Shown here: piece after piece, positions 1-6,120 of the stretch
How the letters are laid out: each line of letters starts with the position of its first letter
Numbering within the stretch: position 1 is the stretch's first letter
Source of the DNA: Bacillota bacterium
GTDB taxonomy: Bacteria; Bacillota_B; Desulfitobacteriia; Desulfitobacteriales; Desulfitobacteriaceae
Assembly: GCA_021779415.1 (NCBI GenBank)
Contig: JAJYAS010000116.1
Span: forward strand, 1-8,351
Length of the DNA: 8,351 nt
Direction: 5' to 3'
The notes under the pieces: model-generated
Seen by the model: the letters and a program-made list of their open reading frames with translations, nothing else
What the model was told of the DNA's origin: nothing
The model's database searches: none
Made by a program: the position numbers and the translations under genes

Positions 1-1281
1 TGGCGACAGCGCTTTTTAGCGGAGGCTAGGATGACGAAACGTCCGCTGAATTCTCCAGAAACAATTATTGAGTGGGCGAAGTCATATGATGCATCCTATC
101 TGCGACTTGGGGTGGTTACTCTAGCTCGTGCCCTTCCGGCCATTACGATCACGTTTTTGCTTTTGTATCTTTTGACTTCGAGAGTTTCTGTAGGATATCC
201 ACTTGTAGGTCTTGCGATCCAGGCGATTATTCTCTTTCTTGGAAGAGAACGGGGTAAAGTGCTTAATGCAGTTTACACCTATAAAGACAGTATAAAAATT
301 TACGAAAAGATGCTCGAACGGTTTGAAAAACGGACTTTTCAAGCGGAATACTTGCAAACTCTTAAAAACGGTTTACGTGACAGGGACGGTAAGCCTGCCT
401 ATGAACAGATCCGGAAGCTGTCAAGGTTGGCTGACCTCATAGCCAACAGGGGAAATGCAATGTTTCTGATCATCAATATTCTCACTCTTTGGGATATCCA
501 GTGTATGATTTCTTTGGAATCCTGGAAAGAAAAGTCGGGTCGTTCTCTTGGTTGTTGGGTGGATACCATTGCCGAACTGGAAGCCCTAAATAGCCTGGCC
601 ATTATTGCAACCGATCATCCGGAATGGGGAATACCAGTGATAACCTCGAAAGATCTGGGTATTTCTATGGTTAATATGGGTCATCCGCTCTTGCGGAACG
701 CGGTTTGTAATGATTTAACTATAGGTAAGAGTTCTGGAATTTTGTTAATTACGGGTTCGAATATGTCTGGCAAGAGCACCTTATTGCGGACGGTGGGTAT
801 CAATCTCGTTTTGGCCTATGCTGGAGCCCCCGTGTCTGCCCAGCAGTTTAGCTGTTCGATGCTTCGGCTTTACACCTGCATGAGGGTGAGTGATAATCTA
901 GGGGAAAGTATCTCTTCGTTTTACGCAGAATTGCTGCGAATTAAACAGATTGTGAGCGCGGCGAAGACCGATTCGAAACTTTTCTTTCTCTTAGACGAGA
1001 TTTTCAAAGGAACAAATTCACAAGACCGACATGCTGGAGCTAAGGTTCTGATTCGACAACTAAGTAAAGCTGGGGCCATGGGTATGGTATCAACTCATGA
1101 TTTGGAATTAGGAGACTTGGAACGCGAAAGTGAGCGGAAAATCCGCAACTATCATTTCCGAGAATACTATAAGAATGATGAAATTCGTTTTGACTATAAG
1201 CTTCGGCCAGGGATTTCAACTACGCGCAATGCCATGTATTTGATTAAAATGGCAGGTATAGAGGTGGATGAAATATTGTAG
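1..1281 (+). CDS. MutS-family membrane-anchored ATPase, 5'-partial
   Basis: The frame is open to the first base, so the ATG at 31 is probably internal and 426 residues of a longer protein are visible. Counting from the first visible codon, two hydrophobic stretches (about 44-60 and 64-81) look like a membrane hairpin. The C-terminal half is a MutS domain V ATPase: Walker A GSNMSGKST (252-260), Walker B FFLLDEIFKGTNS with D332/E333, and a STHD switch with H366. ELEALNSLA before the ATPase resembles the MutS lever/core junction. No Smr nuclease domain is present, and the mismatch-recognition domain, if any, would lie upstream of the window. Known relatives are the roughly 600-residue MutS-like proteins of Firmicutes with transmembrane segments and no proven role in mismatch repair. 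ATP-driven action on DNA or another partner at the membrane is inferred. The family call is firm; the function is open. Confidence 0.88.
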   Translation, partial: WRQRFLAEARMTKRPLNSPETIIEWAKSYDASYLRLGVVTLARALPAITITFLLLYLLTSRVSVGYPLVGLAIQAIILFLGRERGKVLNAVYTYKDSIKIYEKMLERFEKRTFQAEYLQTLKNGLRDRDGKPAYEQIRKLSRLADLIANRGNAMFLIINILTLWDIQCMISLESWKEKSGRSLGCWVDTIAELEALNSLAIIATDHPEWGIPVITSKDLGISMVNMGHPLLRNAVCNDLTIGKSSGILLITGSNMSGKSTLLRTVGINLVLAYAGAPVSAQQFSCSMLRLYTCMRVSDNLGESISSFYAELLRIKQIVSAAKTDSKLFFLLDEIFKGTNSQDRHAGAKVLIRQLSKAGAMGMVSTHDLELGDLERESERKIRNYHFREYYKNDEIRFDYKLRPGISTTRNAMYLIKMAGIEVDEIL

Positions 1282-1363
1282 GTGAACGGATCGGAAAGTT
1301 GAATTTTGAGGTGATGTCGTGCAATGAAGACATGAAGTTTGATGTGCATTACTCATGTTAAGG

Positions 1364-1414
1364 TAGTGGCGACTTTGGGGGATATATCCTAAAGTCGCCA
1401 TTGGTGTTTATATT
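1364..1414 (+). terminator. Rho-independent terminator after the MutS-like gene
   Basis: TGGCGACTTT (1367-1376) pairs perfectly with AAAGTCGCCA (1391-1400). The stem can extend outward by an A-T and G.T pairs and inward through GGG/CCT, with GGATATATCC inside the loop region. The tail TTGGTGTTTATATT is T-rich but not a pure T run. It lies 83 bases after the stop codon of the MutS-like gene, as expected for its terminator. Confidence 0.72.
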
Positions 1415-1441
1415 GTAATTACAACGAATTAATGGTATTCT
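1413..1441 (+). promoter_or_regulatory. Candidate sigma-A promoter for the 4Fe-4S gene
   Basis: TTGTAA (1413-1418) and TATTCT (1436-1441) are separated by 17 bases; each matches the sigma-A consensus at 4 of 6 positions. The -35 box is half of the perfect palindrome TTGTAATTACAA. It would start transcription near 1448, about 80 bases before the gene. Weak matches, so tentative. Confidence 0.35.
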
Positions 1442-1445
1442 CATA

Positions 1446-1466
1446 GTACGATACCCCCGTACGGTA
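1446..1466 (+). promoter_or_regulatory. Operator-like inverted site TACCCCC..GGTA
   Basis: The stretch GTACGATACCCCCGTACGGTA contains GTACG/CGTAC and TACC/GGTA inverted pairs. It lies just downstream of the candidate -10 box, where a repressor would block transcription. The TACCCCC...GGTA pattern resembles operators of the CsoR/CstR family of copper and persulfide sensors, though the right half is degenerate. No such regulator gene is in the window, so binding is speculation. Confidence 0.25.
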
Positions 1467-1527
1467 ATAGAAATAGTCGTAGGATTACATTGGATTACAA
1501 AGAAACTTATAAGGAGTATAACATAAC

Positions 1528-1767
1528 ATGAATAAAGCTTATATTGATCCCCAAAAATGTGACATGTCACCCATGTGCCCGGCACGAAGGTCTTGCCCTG
1601 AAAAAGCGATTAGCCAGGAAAAACTCGGGATATTTAGGCGAGGAGTTGCTGTTGTCGATCCGGAAAAATGCGTTTCTTGTGGGGTGTGTTTAAAAATGTG
1701 CCCTCATGGAGCGATCGCTATGAGAGCGCCTTCAGCTGGCCCAAAATCAAAGAAAAAGAAGAAGTAG
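1528..1767 (+). CDS. Small 4Fe-4S binding (ferredoxin-like) protein with lysine tail
   Basis: This encodes a 79-residue soluble iron-sulfur protein, presumably a cytoplasmic electron carrier; its partner cannot be told from the sequence. The start ATG has AAGGAG (1511-1516) 11 bases upstream, a slightly long spacing. The second motif is canonical, C48-x2-C51-x2-C54-x3-C58-P, followed by HGAI. The first is unusual: C11-x5-C17-x5-C23-P, with Ser14 where a bacterial 2[4Fe-4S] ferredoxin has its second cysteine and two extra residues before the CP. Seven cysteines in total mean one safe [4Fe-4S] cluster and a second that would need a non-cysteine ligand or be [3Fe-4S]. The C-terminus KSKKKKK is strongly basic and could dock to an acidic partner. 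The gene stands alone between two hairpin terminators, so it is probably monocistronic. Confidence 0.88.
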   Translation: MNKAYIDPQKCDMSPMCPARRSCPEKAISQEKLGIFRRGVAVVDPEKCVSCGVCLKMCPHGAIAMRAPSAGPKSKKKKK

Positions 1768-1791
1768 AAGACGTTAGAAATAGCAAAACGC

Positions 1792-1822
1792 TGTGTCAGA
1801 TATCTGACATATATTTTGTTGT
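1792..1822 (+). terminator. Terminator of the 4Fe-4S gene, with a 16-bp palindrome
   Basis: TGTCAGATATCTGACA (1794-1809) is a perfect palindrome. As RNA it folds to a 6-bp stem with an ATAT loop, extended by G.U and U-A pairs, and TATTTTGTTGT follows. It begins 25 bases after the stop codon. The perfect symmetry means it could also be a protein-binding site. Confidence 0.55.
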
Positions 1823-1853
1823 ATAGGATGTAAACTAGTAACGAATAAATTAA

Positions 1854-1862
1854 TGTTAAAAT
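1854..1862 (+). promoter_or_regulatory. Candidate extended -10 promoter in the mcp upstream region
   Basis: TGTTAAAAT fits the extended -10 pattern TGnTATAAT with one mismatch. No good -35 is visible 16-18 bases upstream. Transcription from here would begin near 1869 and meet the hairpin at 1941-1970. Confidence 0.25.
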
Positions 1863-1940
1863 GTCCGATAAGAACGTGCTTCAAATTAGTTTCTTAGGGG
1901 TGGTTAATTATTTAGACGTTTGCGGAATGATTGAATTTAA

Positions 1941-1983
1941 GCCTCGATGAGATATGTTTCTCTTCGAGGCCTACTTTGTTGTC
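1941..1983 (+). terminator. Hairpin, probable terminator, in the mcp upstream region
   Basis: GCCTCGA (1941-1947) pairs with TCGAGGC (1964-1970). After a single T.T mismatch, GAGA pairs with TCTC around the loop TATGTT. The tail CTACTTTGTTGTC is moderately T-rich. No convincing gene ends just before it, so it ends either a small transcript or read-through from the 4Fe-4S gene. Confidence 0.5.
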
Positions 1984-2005
1984 ATAGTCATAGTTCCACG
2001 CAAGG

Positions 2006-2017
2006 ATATTCGAATAT
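2006..2017. repeat. 12-bp perfect palindrome ATATTCGAATAT
   Basis: A perfect inverted repeat without a spacer, lying between two hairpins. A protein-binding site is possible; no known operator is recognised. Confidence 0.3.
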
Positions 2018-2035
2018 TCTAACGTTACATAGCTC

Positions 2036-2059
2036 AAACCAGTCCTATTTGACTGGTTT
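2036..2059 (+). terminator. Hairpin upstream of mcp, terminator or attenuator-like
   Basis: AAACCAGTC (2036-2044) pairs perfectly with GACTGGTTT (2051-2059) around the loop CTATTT, and TTAAGTTTAAT follows. It lies 65 bases before the mcp start. The sequence TTGACT (2049-2054) inside the loop and right arm matches a -35 box at 5 of 6 positions, but the best -10 at 17-base spacing (TAAATG) is poor. The hairpin may therefore insulate mcp from upstream transcription, act in an mcp leader, or overlap its promoter. Confidence 0.45.
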
Positions 2060-2124
2060 TAAGTTTAATAGTAAATGAGAAAATTGTTACATACAAGGTA
2101 TTGCGAACTGGGGGAAAATTTAAA

Positions 2125-4143
2125 ATGTCTGAGCAGATTAAACGTTCGATGTCCATAAAAACCCGTATTACTTTTATGGCGGGTTTGGTGATTATTGTTG
2201 TAGTGGCAGCGTTATCTGGAGCAAGCCTTTGGAATGCCCAGAAGCTCCTCAAAACGAGTGAACTTCAAACGGAAAAACTTGTCGATCAGGGGATCCGAGA
2301 TGAATTCGTTAATCGCTTAGAGCGCGCAAAGTCTTCGGTGCTAACGATGACCATGAATCCGGATGTGGCTAAGGCTTTAGCAGAACGAGACCGCGCTACA
2401 CTCGCTCGGTTAGTTCAGCCTGTTTTCGAAGTCATCAAGAAAGATGGCTTTAGCCAACTTCAGTTTCATCTTGCGCCTGCTATTTCATTCTATCGGGCGC
2501 ATTCGCCCAGCAAATTTGGGGATGACCTTTCAAACATTCGGCCTACGGTCGTGACGGCAAACAAAGAGCATAAGACGGTGGAAGGGCTGGAAGAGGGTGT
2601 CGAAGGATACGGCTTTCGAGTCGTGGTACCCGTTAAGTATCAAGATCAGTGGGTTGGCAGTGCAGAATATGGAATGGATTTTGGCAAAGACTTTTTAGCT
2701 GCTTTGCAGAAGAAGAACTCCGGTGATTACTTCATTTATCTTCTCGATCCCTCTACTTCTATGGTCAAGAATGTGAAGGAAAATGGGGGACTGCTGGCTG
2801 GTACTGGCAACGATAATTTTCCAGTAGCGGATAGCTTGGTGAAATCGCTTGTCAATGGACAAACTCAATTTACAACGAGCGGGGATGGCCAGTCTAATGT
2901 TTTGCTCATTCCTTTTAAAAACTATCAAGGGGAAGTAAAAGGGTATATCAAGGCCGTACTCTCTCGACAGGGGGTAGTGCAAGAGCTAAACGCCTTGAAA
3001 ATTTGGGTTTTCATGGTTGGGTTACTGGTTCTCGTCTTTGGCGTGGTTTCAGGATATTTTGTCTCTTTATCCTTTACCCGACCGTTGATTGAGTTAACCG
3101 AAAATGCTGAGGTCCTAGCCACAGGGAATTTGAACGTAGCGATTAAAACGAATTGGTATGGGGAGTTAGAGACCCTAGCCTTTGCCATGAAAAAGATGCT
3201 TGATAATACAAAAGAAATATGCTTCTCGATCAATCAAGCGGTTAAGCAGGTCGAGGATTCGACTAGGGAAATTTCAATTGCTACAGATCAGACATCGAAT
3301 GGAGCAGACCAAGTGGCTGCGAGTGTCAGTCAGGTAGCCAATGGATCTCAAAAAATTGCAGAAAGTACAAGTGAGATAGGTGTACAAAGTAAGGGCATTA
3401 ATCAAAGCGTCCAAACTTTGGCTAGACACATGGAGCGTGTTTTGGACAGTACCACTGAGGTTACGACACGCACCCTGCGCGGGGAAGAAATTATGAGGGA
3501 TTTAGCACAGAAGATGCAAATCTTTGCGACTAAAGCGGAGGAAATCCAGACCGGCAGTTATCTTCTTAAAGAGCAGACGGGACAAATCCGCGGGATTACT
3601 CAGATCATTACTGGGATTTCCGAACAAACGAATCTTCTTGCCCTTAATGCAGCGATCGAGGCGGCTCGCGCAGGGGAAGCCGGGCGTGGGTTTGCTGTGG
3701 TAGCCGAAGAAGTTCGTAAACTGGCTGAAGGATCTAAGCAAAGTGCTTCCCAGATTGCGAACTTGATCGACGAAGTGACTCTTAATGTCGAGAATTCAGC
3801 CCGTGCGGCAGAAGAAGCAGTGGATTTGATCGAGGAACAATCAGGAATTGGGGAGCGAGCACTGAACCAATTTACAGAGATCTCTCAGGGAACTCAATCC
3901 GTTGCTCAATTGCTGGCGAAGATGGAAGAAGAAGTCCGTCAGGTTGTCCAGATGGAGGAGGCCGTCACTAGGTCAGTATATGAGGTCGCAGCCATGTGCC
4001 AAGAAGATGCGGCGGCCGCAGAGGAAATGGCCGCCTCGACGGAAGAAATGAGCGCAACGATCAGTATAATTCGTGATAGTGCGAGACAGTTAATAGTATT
4101 GATGGAAGTGCTGAAGGACCAGAGTACGCGATTTGTGATTTGA
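2125..4143 (+). CDS. Methyl-accepting chemotaxis protein with extracellular Cache-type sensor
   Basis: A membrane chemoreceptor that would signal through CheW/CheA to the flagellar motor. ATG 2125 (672 residues) is preferred over an in-frame TTG at 2101 because GGGGGA (2110-2115) is then well placed. TM1 is about 15-36 and TM2 about 293-317. Residues 40-285 form the extracellular domain; [16 protein letters not shown] and KFGDD near 113-134, then a VVPV strand, resemble the double-Cache dCache_3 family. HAMP begins at SFTRPL (316-321). The cytoplasmic coiled coil carries the conserved hairpin tip with [20 protein letters not shown] (E500 in the SEQTN motif), and [14 protein letters not shown] near the end fits a methylation region. 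The C-terminus, TRFVI, is not the acidic aromatic pentapeptide that tethers CheR in some receptors. The ligand is unknown. No che genes are nearby, so it is an orphan receptor locus. Confidence 0.95.
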   Translation: MSEQIKRSMSIKTRITFMAGLVIIVVVAALSGASLWNAQKLLKTSELQTEKLVDQGIRDEFVNRLERAKSSVLTMTMNPDVAKALAERDRATLARLVQPVFEVIKKDGFSQLQFHLAPAISFYRAHSPSKFGDDLSNIRPTVVTANKEHKTVEGLEEGVEGYGFRVVVPVKYQDQWVGSAEYGMDFGKDFLAALQKKNSGDYFIYLLDPSTSMVKNVKENGGLLAGTGNDNFPVADSLVKSLVNGQTQFTTSGDGQSNVLLIPFKNYQGEVKGYIKAVLSRQGVVQELNALKIWVFMVGLLVLVFGVVSGYFVSLSFTRPLIELTENAEVLATGNLNVAIKTNWYGELETLAFAMKKMLDNTKEICFSINQAVKQVEDSTREISIATDQTSNGADQVAASVSQVANGSQKIAESTSEIGVQSKGINQSVQTLARHMERVLDSTTEVTTRTLRGEEIMRDLAQKMQIFATKAEEIQTGSYLLKEQTGQIRGITQIITGISEQTNLLALNAAIEAARAGEAGRGFAVVAEEVRKLAEGSKQSASQIANLIDEVTLNVENSARAAEEAVDLIEEQSGIGERALNQFTEISQGTQSVAQLLAKMEEEVRQVVQMEEAVTRSVYEVAAMCQEDAAAAEEMAASTEEMSATISIIRDSARQLIVLMEVLKDQSTRFVI

Positions 4144-4168
4144 AGTTAGGATTCTAATCGGATATAAT
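4140..4168 (+). promoter_or_regulatory. Probable sigma-A promoter of asnS, overlapping the mcp stop
   Basis: TTGAAG (4140-4145) and a perfect TATAAT (4163-4168) are separated by exactly 17 bases. The -35 box contains the TGA stop codon of mcp (4141-4143). The predicted start near 4175 gives a leader of about 65 bases. Confidence 0.7.
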
Positions 4169-4172
4169 TATG

Positions 4173-4209
4173 AAAGAAATTTACTTCATTGAGTAAACTA
4201 AGATTCTTT
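4173..4209 (+). other. Weak A/T hairpin in the asnS leader
   Basis: AAAGAA (4173-4178) can pair with TTCTTT (4204-4209), and TTTACT (4180-4185) with AGTAAA (4192-4197). The stem is A/T-rich and has no T run, so it is a poor terminator for mcp. The leader is too short for a T-box, and no T-box core is visible. Confidence 0.3.
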
Positions 4210-4239
4210 GACCTTTAATGGATTTTGAGGAGGAAAACT

Positions 4240-5631
4240 ATGCAATTGGTAACCATTAAGGATATTTATCGAGAAACGGATCGCTTTCTCAACCAAAAAG
4301 TGGAACTTTCCGGCTGGGTTCGCACAGTGCGTTCGTCAAAAGCGTTTGGTTTTATTGAAGTTAATGACGGGAGTTTTTTTGAGAATCTTCAAGTGGTGTT
4401 TGAAGAGAGTTTGGCCAACTTTGCAGAGATTGGGAAGCTTACGATTAGTTCCGCCTTACGTATCCAAGGGACGCTTGTTTCTTCACCTGGAGCGAAGCAA
4501 CCGTTTGAATTGAAAGCGGAAAACATCGAAGTACTAGCGCTCTCGGCTGTAGACTACCCTCTCCAAAAGAAACGGCACACGTTTGAGTATTTGAGAACGA
4601 TTGCCCATTTGCGTCCAAGAACGAATACGTTTGCAGCCGTTTTTCGAGTGCGTTCTGTAGTAGCTTATGCGATTCACAAGTTCTTTCAGGAAAAAGGATA
4701 TGTCTATGTTCATACCCCGATTATAACCGGAAGTGATGCTGAAGGCGCTGGAGAAATGTTTAGAGTGACGGCCCTTGATATGGCGAATCCTCCCAAGGAT
4801 GAAGCGGGAAACCTTGATTTTTCTAAAGACTTCTTTGGTCGAGAAACGAGCTTGACGGTGAGTGGCCAGCTGAATGTTGAAACCTATTGCATGGCTTTCC
4901 GCAACGTATATACGTTTGGGCCCACTTTCCGAGCAGAAAATTCGAATACTGCGAGACATGCCGCCGAGTTTTGGATGATCGAACCGGAGATTGCCTTTGC
5001 CGATCTTCACGACAACATGAACTTAGCTGAAGAGATGATGAAATTTATTATTCAGTATGCTTTGGATAATGCACCCGAGGAAATGGCGTTCTTTAACAAC
5101 TTCGTCGATAAGACCTTGTTTGATCGGTTGGAAAATATCTTGAGTTCCGAATTTGGACATATTACGTATACTGAAGCGGTAGAACTGCTGGAGAAAGAAA
5201 ACTCAAATTTCGAGTATCCTGTTCATTGGGGAATAGATCTTCAAACCGAGCATGAACGCTACCTGACAGAAAAGATCTTTAAAAAACCGGTTTTCGTATC
5301 CGATTATCCCAAGGATATTAAGGCGTTCTATATGCGTCTCAATGAGGATAACAAAACCGTGGCAGCCATGGATCTACTCGTTCCCGGAGTTGGTGAGATT
5401 ATTGGGGGGAGCCAACGGGAGGAACGACTTGAGGTCTTGCAAAATCGTATGGAGGAATTTGGGCTTAACGCAGAGGATTATAGCTGGTATCTTGACCTAC
5501 GGAAGTATGGCGGCGTGAAGCATGCGGGGTATGGGCTTGGTTTTGAACGCGTTATCATGTATTTGACGGGGATGTCAAATATCCGCGATGTAATCTCCTT
5601 TCCGAGAACAGCTAATACCTGTGAATTTTAA
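4240..5631 (+). CDS. asnS: Asparagine--tRNA ligase (AsnRS)
   Basis: A cytosolic class II synthetase that charges tRNA-Asn with asparagine using ATP. ATG 4240 has a perfect AGGAGG (4228-4233) six bases upstream, so the in-frame TTG at 4225 is rejected. The 463 residues match the long bacterial AsnRS (E. coli about 466). An N-terminal OB-fold binds the anticodon (about 20-110, with [20 protein letters not shown]). Motif 1 ends at P160. GAGEMF (169-174) and [11 protein letters not shown] line the active site. Motif 2 is [20 protein letters not shown] from F230, with R231 contacting ATP. Motif 3 is GLGFER (432-437), with R437. The AEN sequence after the motif 2 arginine and the KDFFGRET insertion before the TVSGQ segment are typical of AsnRS, not AspRS. 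It has its own promoter and a strong terminator, so it is probably expressed alone, with possible read-through from mcp. Confidence 0.97.
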   Translation: MQLVTIKDIYRETDRFLNQKVELSGWVRTVRSSKAFGFIEVNDGSFFENLQVVFEESLANFAEIGKLTISSALRIQGTLVSSPGAKQPFELKAENIEVLALSAVDYPLQKKRHTFEYLRTIAHLRPRTNTFAAVFRVRSVVAYAIHKFFQEKGYVYVHTPIITGSDAEGAGEMFRVTALDMANPPKDEAGNLDFSKDFFGRETSLTVSGQLNVETYCMAFRNVYTFGPTFRAENSNTARHAAEFWMIEPEIAFADLHDNMNLAEEMMKFIIQYALDNAPEEMAFFNNFVDKTLFDRLENILSSEFGHITYTEAVELLEKENSNFEYPVHWGIDLQTEHERYLTEKIFKKPVFVSDYPKDIKAFYMRLNEDNKTVAAMDLLVPGVGEIIGGSQREERLEVLQNRMEEFGLNAEDYSWYLDLRKYGGVKHAGYGLGFERVIMYLTGMSNIRDVISFPRTANTCEF

Positions 5632-5655
5632 AGCAGTTTATGTTAGATGTCTTTC

Positions 5656-5694
5656 AAGACAGATGTATTATATAAGTACATCTGTCTTAGTTTT
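5656..5694 (+). terminator. Rho-independent terminator of asnS
   Basis: AAGACAGATGTA (5656-5667) pairs perfectly over 12 bp with TACATCTGTCTT (5677-5688) around TTATATAAG, followed by AGTTTTG. It lies 24 bases after the asnS stop codon. Confidence 0.85.
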
Positions 5695-5750
5695 GCGCAC
5701 AATTGATTTTGTACCATGTCATGTGAGGTCTGAATAAACAGCTGAAACAA

Positions 5751-5798
5751 ATAGATAAGGTTAATGGAGAGAGGAATTTCTCCATTAACCTTATTTAT
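5751..5798. terminator. Second long hairpin after asnS, possibly bidirectional terminator
   Basis: The arms 5751-5770 and 5779-5798 form 20 pairs with a single G.T wobble around the loop GAGGAATT. The core is AAGGTTAATGGAGA / TCTCCATTAACCTT. The right arm ends in TTATTTATAT, and the opposite strand is also T-rich after the stem (TATCTATTTGTTT), so it could act in both directions. With the asnS terminator only 56 bases upstream and no gene between, it may instead have ended a lost gene or be a small dispersed repeat. Confidence 0.5.
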
Positions 5799-5972
5799 AT
5801 TGCTGTGATAATATTTCTGAGGGTGAGCTTGATATATTTGAGCTAACTTGGACTGGATTCATCCCCTTTGGGGTATATCTAGCCGTTTCCCCCCTTGAAG
5901 TCTGGAAAAAATAGGTTACTTTCCAATGCAGCTAGAGAAATTGTTGAAGAAATCGGTAAAATGACCTTATAA
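5789..5972 (+). pseudogene. Possible frameshifted 3' remnant of an unidentified gene
   Basis: Two short frames abut here. The frame open from 5789 reads ...DIFELTWTGFIPFGVY...PLEVWKK and stops at TAG 5912-5914. The frame one base on reads ...NRLLSNAAREIVEEIGKMTL and stops at TAA 5970-5972. They meet at a run of six A (5906-5911); removing one A joins them into one peptide of about 60 residues with a protein-like composition and a helical C-terminus. No ATG, GTG or TTG start and no ribosome site are seen in the upstream frame, so the 5' end would be lost or displaced. I do not recognise the family. The alternatives are chance open frames or a sequencing error in the A run. Confidence 0.35.
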
Positions 5973-5973
5973 T
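5944..5973 (+). promoter_or_regulatory. Candidate distal promoter P1 of pcrA
   Basis: TTGAAG (5944-5949) and a perfect TATAAT (5968-5973) are separated by 18 bases. The -35 hexamer is the same as in the asnS promoter. The -10 lies in the near-palindrome CCTTATAATAAGG. Confidence 0.45.
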
Positions 5974-5990
5974 AAGGGTTGCGCTATAAT
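5961..5990 (+). promoter_or_regulatory. Candidate promoter P2 of pcrA
   Basis: ATGACC (5961-5966, 4 of 6 to consensus) and a perfect TATAAT (5985-5990) are separated by 18 bases. It overlaps P1, so the two could not be used at the same time. Confidence 0.4.
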
Positions 5991-6027
5991 AACCGTCGCT
6001 ATTAGGTATAGTTAATCATTATTGTGA

Positions 6028-6063
6028 CCCCTCGAAGATGAGGGGAGCGCTTGCAAATCAAGC
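6028..6063 (+). other. Two tandem small hairpins upstream of pcrA
   Basis: CCCCTC/GAGGGG (6028-6045, loop GAAGAT) is followed three bases later by GCTTG/CAAGC (6049-6063, loop CAAAT). Neither is followed by a T run, so they are not terminators. Transcripts from P1 or P2 would carry both; those from the proximal promoter would not. Confidence 0.4.
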
Positions 6064-6082
6064 AACAGTGGGACGTAGTGTA

Positions 6083-6091
6083 TGTTATAAT
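6083..6091 (+). promoter_or_regulatory. Proximal extended -10 promoter P3 of pcrA
   Basis: TGTTATAAT is a perfect extended -10 (TGnTATAAT). No good -35 is seen 16-18 bases upstream, which extended -10 promoters tolerate. The start would be near 6098, a leader of about 23 bases that still includes the ribosome site. Confidence 0.5.
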
Positions 6092-6120
6092 AAGTACAAG
6101 AAGTGAGGTGGAGTGGTTTA

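Larger units (their letters stand above)
1282..1527 (+). other. Intergenic region between MutS-like gene and 4Fe-4S gene
   Basis: This 246-base gap holds the terminator at 1364-1414, a 12-bp palindrome TTGTAATTACAA (1413-1424), a weak sigma-A-like promoter and a GC-rich inverted site (1446-1466). A short open frame ending at 1360 (GTG ATG TCG TGC ... TGT TAA) has no separate ribosome site and is not called as a gene. Confidence 0.6.
1768..2124 (+). other. Non-coding region between 4Fe-4S gene and mcp
   Basis: This region of over 350 bases contains no supported gene. It holds the terminator at 1792-1822, an extended -10-like box TGTTAAAAT (1854-1862), a second hairpin (1941-1970), a tandem GTCATA GTCATA (1981-1992), the palindrome ATATTCGAATAT (2006-2017) and a third hairpin (2036-2059). 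A 29-codon frame from ATG 1861 to TGA 1950 lacks a ribosome site and is not called. The conserved core of a c-di-GMP-I riboswitch, which often precedes clostridial chemoreceptor genes, is not visible. Confidence 0.6.
5632..6120 (+). other. Intergenic region between asnS and pcrA
   Basis: This stretch of 489 bases has no intact gene. It holds the asnS terminator, a second long hairpin, a possible gene remnant (5789-5972), a small CCCC-TTT-GGGG hairpin (about 5862-5872), three promoter-like TATAATAA boxes, and tandem hairpins at 6028-6045 and 6049-6063. Confidence 0.6.

Noticed and set aside
1861..1950. 29-codon + strand frame beginning MSDKNVLQ
   Set aside because: There is no Shine-Dalgarno sequence before the ATG, the stop lies inside a hairpin, and no family is recognised.
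1915..2124. c-di-GMP-I (GEMM) riboswitch upstream of mcp
   Set aside because: The conserved GEMM core (ACGCAAAG-type segment and the tetraloop/receptor pair) is not found; only simple hairpins are present.
2101..2124. TTG start eight codons upstream for mcp
   Set aside because: It would place the best ribosome site (GGGGGA) inside the coding region; ATG 2125 is well spaced from it.
4144..4239. T-box leader upstream of asnS
   Set aside because: The leader is only about 65 bases from the predicted start, with no T-box core and no terminator/antiterminator pair.
4225..4239. TTG start five codons upstream for asnS
   Set aside because: It would consume the perfect AGGAGG site, which is ideally placed for ATG 4240.
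4534..5010. 158-codon open frame on the minus strand inside asnS
   Set aside because: It is fully antisense to highly conserved AsnRS motifs, is rich in Arg, Ser and Ile as expected from a shadow frame, and has no ribosome site.
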